A DNA stretch of 10,040 nt from an uncultured Collinsella sp. (GTDB taxonomy: Bacteria > Actinomycetota > Coriobacteriia > Coriobacteriales > Coriobacteriaceae), in the NCBI GenBank assembly GCA_900555515.1, contig USLO01000058.1, positions 1 to 10,040 on the forward strand. The letters run 5' to 3'. The translations under genes were made by a program, and so were the position numbers. Numbering within the stretch: position 1 is the stretch's first letter; each line of letters begins with the position of its first letter. The notes below the pieces were generated by a model, which was not told where the DNA came from, searched no databases, and saw nothing but the letters and a program-made list of their open reading frames with translations. Positions 6,767 through 10,040 of the stretch are shown in pieces.

Positions 6767-6795
6767 TTGATAAACGTTGGTACTCCTTTAGTAAA
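6767..6795 (-). promoter_or_regulatory. Candidate promoter of the 96-residue protein gene
   Basis: TTTACT (-35, 6795-6790) and TATCAA (-10, 6772-6767) are separated by 17 nt. The start is predicted near 6760, about 30 nt before the ATG. A small dyad GCGCC/GGCGC (6751-6765) lies at the start of the leader. Confidence 0.4.
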
Positions 6796-7014
6796 ACCTT
6801 TATCAGAGGTTATGCGTTCGTCATTTAGGCAAGTGGTAAAAAACCGCAGGGTAGACGGGATAAAACGTTTAACCATCCCATTGGTTTGTCACATTCTGAA
6901 GGTACTTTTATGCAAACCTACTTTCCCAATTGGAATCTATCCTTTTGGCTAGGCAATTGACCGTCTATCGTTTGAGCCCGACGGGTATGAACGGGGCATC
7001 TGCAACGCCACCGC
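6796..7014. other. Intergenic region between the divergent small gene and nitroreductase
   Basis: No gene is supported here. The left half is AT-rich compared with its surroundings. Two short dyads are present: AACCT-N7-AGGTT (6795-6811) and AACCA-N6-TGGTT (6871-6886). A TTGTCA (6886-6891) with a poor TATGCA 17 nt later (6909-6914) is the best, still weak, promoter guess for the nitroreductase. Confidence 0.4.
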
Positions 7015-7025
7015 AAGGAGACACC

Positions 7026-7547
7026 ATGGAGACTATCGAAGCACTCATTCACCGTCGCAGCTGCCGCAACTACAGCGATCGTCCCGTCGAGGCCGAAAAG
7101 CTTGCACGTATTATCGAAGCCGGCCAATATGCACCGAGCGGCATGGGCCGCCAGCCGGTGACGTTTGTCGCCGTCACCGACCCCGCGACCGTCGAGCGTC
7201 TCTCACAGCTCAACGCCCAGGTCATGGGCAGCAACAGCGACCCCTTCTATGGCGCCAAGACCGTTGTGGTGGTGCTGGTTGACCGCAGCGTGCCCACACA
7301 TCTGGAAGACGGCTCGCTCGCCATGGGCAACTTGCTCAACGCCGCCTATGCACTGGGTGTCGATTCGTGCTGGATTCACCGCGCGCATGAGGTCTTTGAC
7401 TCGCCCGAGGGCCTGGAGCTGCTGGCCAGCTGGGGCCTGCCCGCCGACGGCAGCCTGCGCGGTGTCGGTCACTGCATTCTGGGCTACGCCGAGGACACGC
7501 TACCCGAGGCAAAGCCGCGCCGCGACAACGTGGTGTACGTTAGGTAG
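7026..7547 (+). CDS. Nitroreductase-family FMN oxidoreductase
   Basis: 173 residues, cytoplasmic. It belongs to the small flavin-dependent nitroreductase superfamily, whose members use NAD(P)H to reduce nitroaromatics, quinones or other acceptors. The N-terminal IHRRSCRNYSDRPV (8-21) and APSGMGRQP (36-44) are the FMN phosphate- and ring-binding segments. A central helix LAMGNLLNAAYALGVDSCWIH (98-118) and a C-terminal GYAEDTLPEAKPRRDNVVYV complete the fold. It is at the short end of the family and has no added ferredoxin domain. The ATG at 7026 has AAGGAG at 7015-7020 with a 5-nt spacer. It is monocistronic and converges on the membrane-protein gene, with a palindrome between them. The physiological substrate cannot be inferred. 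Confidence 0.9.
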   Translation: METIEALIHRRSCRNYSDRPVEAEKLARIIEAGQYAPSGMGRQPVTFVAVTDPATVERLSQLNAQVMGSNSDPFYGAKTVVVVLVDRSVPTHLEDGSLAMGNLLNAAYALGVDSCWIHRAHEVFDSPEGLELLASWGLPADGSLRGVGHCILGYAEDTLPEAKPRRDNVVYVR

Positions 7548-7565
7548 CGCAGGAGTGTCCCAAAC

Positions 7566-7600
7566 TGCCGGCAGAAAAGGAACGTCCCCTTCTGCCGGCA
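7566..7600. repeat. Long palindrome between convergent genes (REP-like or bidirectional 3'-end hairpin)
   Basis: Arms 7566-7580 and 7586-7600 pair over 15 bp. Eleven outer pairs are perfect (TGCCGGCAGAA/TTCTGCCGGCA); two inner A/C positions become G-U in the minus-strand RNA. The 5-nt centre is AACGT. No U-run follows on either strand. It ends 2 nt from the stop codon of the minus-strand gene at 7603 and lies 18 nt past the nitroreductase stop. Its core (AGGAACGTCCCCTT) resembles that of the element at 1995-2026. Confidence 0.6.
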
Positions 7601-7602
7601 AG

Positions 7603-8178
7603 CTATGTTGATATTTGAGTTGTCGTCGCTTCGCTTGTCTGGGCCGTTTCGGCGTCGTCGCCTTGCTTGTCTTCGTCCTTTTGAGCATCGGCGATGGTGG
7701 AGGCCGCCGCGACGATACCGCGCTGGGGCGCGACGCCCGTCTGGGTCTGAGCGCCCTCGACAACTTCTGTGCCTGCATGCGCGAGCTCGGGCGATTTAAA
7801 CACCGCGTCCAAGTTGGCGCCACCGCCGGCATATCCGAGCGCCGCGAGCGCGATGACGATCACTGCAACGACGGCCACGATCGGCACATAACGATGCCAA
7901 CCAGCGGGATTGAGCCCGCTGCGACGAGCCGCCCCGCGGCTGATGTAGCCGAGCGTTCCGTCGTGCTTGAGCTTTGAGCCCACCACGCGTTTGCGGTCCC
8001 ACAGCGAGGACTCTGCCTGCATTGCCAAGCGGGCGCTTGCCGAAGGATAGCCGTATTTAGTGCGCTTGAACGAGCCATCAAACCCCGAGGCGTGTTTGCC
8101 CCACGTCACCGATGTCGTGCGTCGGTTAACCGGCGCGGCGCTCCGCCTTCTGCGGCTCGGTTTTGAAGTCTCAGCCAT
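7603..8178 (-). CDS. Single-pass membrane protein of unknown function
   Basis: 191 residues, no recognised family. The N-terminal 95 residues are strongly basic and Arg-rich (RRRR at about 9-12), then one hydrophobic segment follows at about 97-117 (YVPIVAVVAVIVIALAALGY). The C-terminal 70 residues are rich in Ala, Thr, Asp, Glu and Gln and look disordered. By the positive-inside rule the basic part is cytoplasmic and the tail is outside. The ATG at 8178 has a GAGGG site close upstream; the open frame extends to 8232 but without a better site. It lies 84 bp downstream of the regulator gene on the same strand and may be read partly from it, but it also has a promoter of its own. The Thr/Ala-rich tail suggests a cell-wall-spanning or surface-exposed stretch; its function is unknown. 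Confidence 0.75.
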   Translation of the reverse strand: MAETSKPSRRRRSAAPVNRRTTSVTWGKHASGFDGSFKRTKYGYPSASARLAMQAESSLWDRKRVVGSKLKHDGTLGYISRGAARRSGLNPAGWHRYVPIVAVVAVIVIALAALGYAGGGANLDAVFKSPELAHAGTEVVEGAQTQTGVAPQRGIVAAASTIADAQKDEDKQGDDAETAQTSEATTTQIST

Positions 8179-8222
8179 ATGCCCTCGCACGCCGTAACCA
8201 AATCGAAACAATAACGCTTTGG

Positions 8223-8251
8223 ACTGTAGCACACGCGTCGCGCGCGGTCAC
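8223..8251 (-). promoter_or_regulatory. Candidate promoter of the single-pass membrane protein gene
   Basis: GTGACC (-35, 8251-8246), a 17-nt spacer, and an extended -10 TGC-TACAGT (hexamer 8228-8223). Start near 8216, leader about 38 nt. Confidence 0.4.
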
Positions 8252-8262
8252 GGGCGCCTCGC

Positions 8263-9480
8263 TCAACGGTCATCGTCCTTCAGCAAGCGCCACAGCGTTG
8301 TACGGCTTATGCCCAGCACCTCCGCCGCACGGGTTCGGTTGCCGTGGAGATGGTCTACAACCAGATGCGCGATATCTCGCTCGGTATCGGCCAGCGGTCG
8401 CAGGATATACAGGTCACTTTCGAGCGTCGGGGCGCCAAAGGTTGCGGTCTTAATCACGTCCTCTTGGGCGAGCACTTCCTCCGCCACAGCGCGGTCCACC
8501 GTGCCCGCCCCCACCAATATATACAGTCGTTCCGAGACCTCGCGGAGCTGCAGATAATTGCGCGGCCAGCGGTAAGCATCGAGCGTCTTCGTCGCCGCGG
8601 CAGACAGCGTGGGCGCTGCCGTCCCAAATGCATCAGCGAGATATTCCAAGTAGCGCGCAGCCTTCGTCGACGCGGCTCCCTGCTCGGCGATTGCCGGCGC
8701 CACGCTCACCGCACAGGCGAAGCGCTCGGTCACAAAGGCGGCTTGATCACTTTCGCCGCCGCCCGGCATGTCATTCGCCGTCAGCACCACATGGCAGCGC
8801 GTCGCCAACGCGGTGTCGGCCATCGTGGAAACGAGCTCGCGAAGGCGCTGGGGACCAACCGCGTTCCAGCCCTCAATGCAAAGTGTCAGCCCCGTTTGGA
8901 ACAACGGCGATTCGGCGCTTTTGAGCACATGGCGCCAACCGCGCTCGGTGAGTTCATCGAGCGCAACGGAAACAAAGGGCTGATCGGCAAAAGGACCGTC
9001 CAGATAGAGGCGCTTGGCGATCTCGACCTGACCCGCTCCCAGCTCACCCTCGAGCATAAGGGGCACACCGCGCGCGTAGCTCTCGGCAACCGGTGCAGCC
9101 ACCGCAGCGGCACCCTCAACGATGCCGTACGCACTCGATTCGTAGCGGGCCTCAACTTCGTCGGCGTTGAGCCACTCGATGCCCGCATGCGCCGCGGCAC
9201 CGCGCACCTCGCGGACCACGACAACCCAAAGCCCCCCGCCCTCTTTGTCGGTGGGGCGAACGGTCAGGCTCAGGCGCGTACCCTCACGCCCCATAACCAG
9301 ACGCGCGCCGTCTCCTATACGGTCGAGGCGCTCAGCGACAAAAGCCGCCACATCCCGCTCAAGCGCCGCGCCATTCATGGTAGAGATCGCGACGTCCCCA
9401 CGCGCATCGATTGCCAATGCCGAGGCCCCGGCAGCAGCTAGGGCATCGGTCAAGATGTTCAGCTTGGCATCGCTATCCAT
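8263..9480 (-). CDS. Degenerate sigma54-activator-like regulator with Fis-type DNA-binding domain
   Basis: 405 residues. The C-terminal 35 residues (about 369-401, HGNRTRAAEVLGISRTTLWRLLK) are a typical Fis-type helix-turn-helix of NtrC-family activators. Residues about 305-330 (WPRNYLQLREVSERLYIL) match the WPGNVRELxNxxER helix of the AAA+ lid. The AAA+ core is decayed: Walker A reads GELGAGQ (145-151), with Gln in place of the ATP-binding Lys, the Walker B region reads LCIEGW, and the GAFTGA loop that contacts sigma54 is absent. The first 95 residues may be a PAS-like or other sensory fold, not identified. I infer a DNA-binding regulator that no longer activates sigma54 promoters by ATP hydrolysis. 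The ATG at 9480 has AGGGG about 6 nt upstream; the in-frame extension to 9681 runs through hairpins and is rejected. The upstream neighbour is a YeiH-type transporter on the same strand, a plausible target. Confidence 0.82.
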   Translation of the reverse strand: MDSDAKLNILTDALAAAGASALAIDARGDVAISTMNGAALERDVAAFVAERLDRIGDGARLVMGREGTRLSLTVRPTDKEGGGLWVVVVREVRGAAAHAGIEWLNADEVEARYESSAYGIVEGAAAVAAPVAESYARGVPLMLEGELGAGQVEIAKRLYLDGPFADQPFVSVALDELTERGWRHVLKSAESPLFQTGLTLCIEGWNAVGPQRLRELVSTMADTALATRCHVVLTANDMPGGGESDQAAFVTERFACAVSVAPAIAEQGAASTKAARYLEYLADAFGTAAPTLSAAATKTLDAYRWPRNYLQLREVSERLYILVGAGTVDRAVAEEVLAQEDVIKTATFGAPTLESDLYILRPLADTERDIAHLVVDHLHGNRTRAAEVLGISRTTLWRLLKDDDR

Positions 9481-9565
9481 GATTTGCCCCTGTCCGCGGC
9501 GACGTGCAACCGCCGACGGTCGCACGACCAAGTGTTTCAAAATTGAACGATATTGCTCACCAAAC

Positions 9566-9571
9566 ACTATA
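9566..9571 (-). promoter_or_regulatory. Candidate -10 element for the regulator gene
   Basis: TATAGT on the minus strand, about 85 nt before the regulator ATG. A second possible -10, TATACT, lies at 9599-9594. Neither has a good -35 at 17 nt, which could mean an activator-dependent promoter or a wrong guess. Confidence 0.25.
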
Positions 9572-9605
9572 GGGCAGAAAGCGCCGTCCTGCGAGTATAG
9601 GTGTT

Positions 9606-9631
9606 GCCCCGCATCGCCATCCTGGCGGGGC
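9606..9631. repeat. Hairpin GCCCCGC/GCGGGGC upstream of the regulator
   Basis: Perfect 7-bp arms 9606-9612 and 9625-9631 with a 12-nt loop. It shares its outer two bases with the long inverted repeat at 9630-9694, so the two RNA hairpins would stack or compete. No U-run follows on either strand. Confidence 0.55.
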
Positions 9632-9694
9632 GATAAGAGCTCTTCGGGACTTATAAACCTGCGGACAAGCCATACCCGCAAGAGCTCCTATCGC
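9630..9694. repeat. Long inverted repeat with two AAGAGCTCTT-type boxes
   Basis: The left arm 9630-9648 and right arm 9675-9694 are reverse complements apart from one A/G difference and one extra base, about 18 pairs, with a 26-nt centre. Each arm contains its own palindrome: AAGAGCTCTT (9635-9644) and AAGAGCTCCT (9680-9689), centres 45 bp apart. It lies between the transporter stop and the regulator start. It could be a leader RNA hairpin, a 3' hairpin of the transporter transcript, or a pair of operator sites for a dimeric regulator. Confidence 0.6.
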
Positions 9695-9700
9695 TCCACC

Positions 9701-9716
9701 GTGAGAATGCGCTCAC
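9701..9716. repeat. Small dyad GTGAG-N6-CTCAC after the transporter stop
   Basis: Perfect 5-bp arms 9701-9705 and 9712-9716, about 30 nt past the transporter stop codon in its direction of transcription. There is no T-run, so it is not a convincing terminator. Confidence 0.35.
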
Positions 9717-9746
9717 CAGCACGCAGCACGCAAACAAGCTACTTCT

Positions 9747-10040
9747 CTACCAGATTCCCAGCACGTGTTGCATTCCCAAACTCATGCACGCAATGCCAAT
9801 CCAGCAGCAAAAGCCCAATGCGATGGGCTTGCCGCCCTTTTTGACCAGCTCGACGATATCGGTATTAAAACCAATAGCCGCCATGGCCATCACGATAAAG
9901 AACTTTGACAGCTCCTTGATGGGCGCCGTGATGGACACAGGAAGCTGAAACACCGTGGTGATCACGCTCGCCAGCACAAAGAACAGCACGAACATGGGAA
10001 ACGCGCGTTTAAGCGAGAACGTGCTTTTGGCGTCGCCGCC
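9747..10040 (-). CDS. YeiH/UPF0324-family membrane transporter (putative sulfate exporter family), C-terminal part
   Basis: 97 C-terminal residues and the stop; the rest lies beyond the right edge. The open frame continues through 10040 without a stop, so the ATG at 9995 is internal. The fragment starts GGDAKSTFSLKRAFPMFVLFF and has three hydrophobic stretches. The block KELSKFFIVMAMAAIGFNTD followed by KKGGKPIALG is the conserved C-terminal signature of the family, annotated in databases as putative sulfate exporters though transport is poorly characterised. It is followed on the same strand by a decayed Fis-type regulator across a structured 266-bp gap. Identification is from family pattern recall. 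Confidence 0.8.
   Translation of the reverse strand, partial: GGDAKSTFSLKRAFPMFVLFFVLASVITTVFQLPVSITAPIKELSKFFIVMAMAAIGFNTDIVELVKKGGKPIALGFCCWIGIACMSLGMQHVLGIW

Noticed and set aside
6240..6770. Plus-strand frame across the MarR promoter, terminator and small gene
   Set aside because: It contains the minus-strand promoter, operators and terminator, and overlaps a better-supported gene; no Shine-Dalgarno.
6885..6895. Partial copy of the 1995-2026 palindrome (TTTGTCACATT, 11 bp shared)
   Set aside because: The partner arm and the GGGAC core are missing, so an 11-bp match is best taken as coincidence.
9481..9681. 67-residue N-terminal extension of the regulator
   Set aside because: It covers the hairpin region and candidate promoters; the ATG at 9480 has a proper Shine-Dalgarno and begins the plausible domain.
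1..10040. CRISPR array, tRNA/rRNA genes, prophage or insertion sequence
   Set aside because: No regularly spaced repeats, tRNA-like cloverleafs or transposase/integrase-like proteins were seen; the genes look like ordinary chromosomal content.

Overview
The window is about 10 kb of GC-rich (roughly 60%) bacterial chromosome. Gene content, the strong Shine-Dalgarno sites and the style of the proteins fit a gut actinobacterium of the Coriobacteriia, most likely Collinsella. This is an inference from sequence character, not from a database match. There are no tRNA or rRNA genes, no CRISPR array and no recognisable transposase or phage gene. Most genes lie on the minus strand; only cysE and a nitroreductase are on the plus strand.

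Layout from left to right. The first 50 bases hold the 5' end of a minus-strand gene whose N-terminus looks like branched-chain aminotransferase (ilvE), preceded by a GC-rich leader of about 150 nt. A DedA-family membrane protein (340-987, minus) ends in a good intrinsic terminator and faces away from cysE, a serine O-acetyltransferase (1211-1915, plus), across a 223-bp divergent promoter region. cysE ends in a strong terminator and converges on a three-gene minus-strand operon. In transcription order that operon is a MarR-family repressor (5758-6258) and two ABC exporter half-transporters (4034-5770 and 2026-4032), packed with overlaps or a one-base gap. The two half-transporters carry complementary degenerate ATPase motifs, which is the signature of an asymmetric heterodimeric multidrug-type exporter. 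The operon promoter carries two direct copies of a dyad sequence that look like MarR operators, so autorepression with ligand-triggered export is the natural model.

Further right are a 96-residue protein of unknown function with its own terminator (6441-6731, minus), a small FMN nitroreductase (7026-7547, plus), a single-pass membrane protein of unknown function (7603-8178, minus), and a 405-residue regulator (8263-9480, minus). The regulator has a Fis-type helix-turn-helix and a badly decayed sigma54-activator AAA+ domain. At the right edge is the C-terminal part of a YeiH/UPF0324-type membrane transporter (9747-beyond 10040, minus). The 266 bp between the transporter and the regulator contain a long inverted repeat and two more hairpins, and are probably a control region.

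The most interesting items are the paired repeats at the MarR promoter, the structured region upstream of the decayed activator, the degenerate activator itself, and two palindromes with a related core that sit exactly at the stop codons of two minus-strand genes. Nothing here proves a new system. The regulator, structured leader and transporter group at the right end is the least conventional part.
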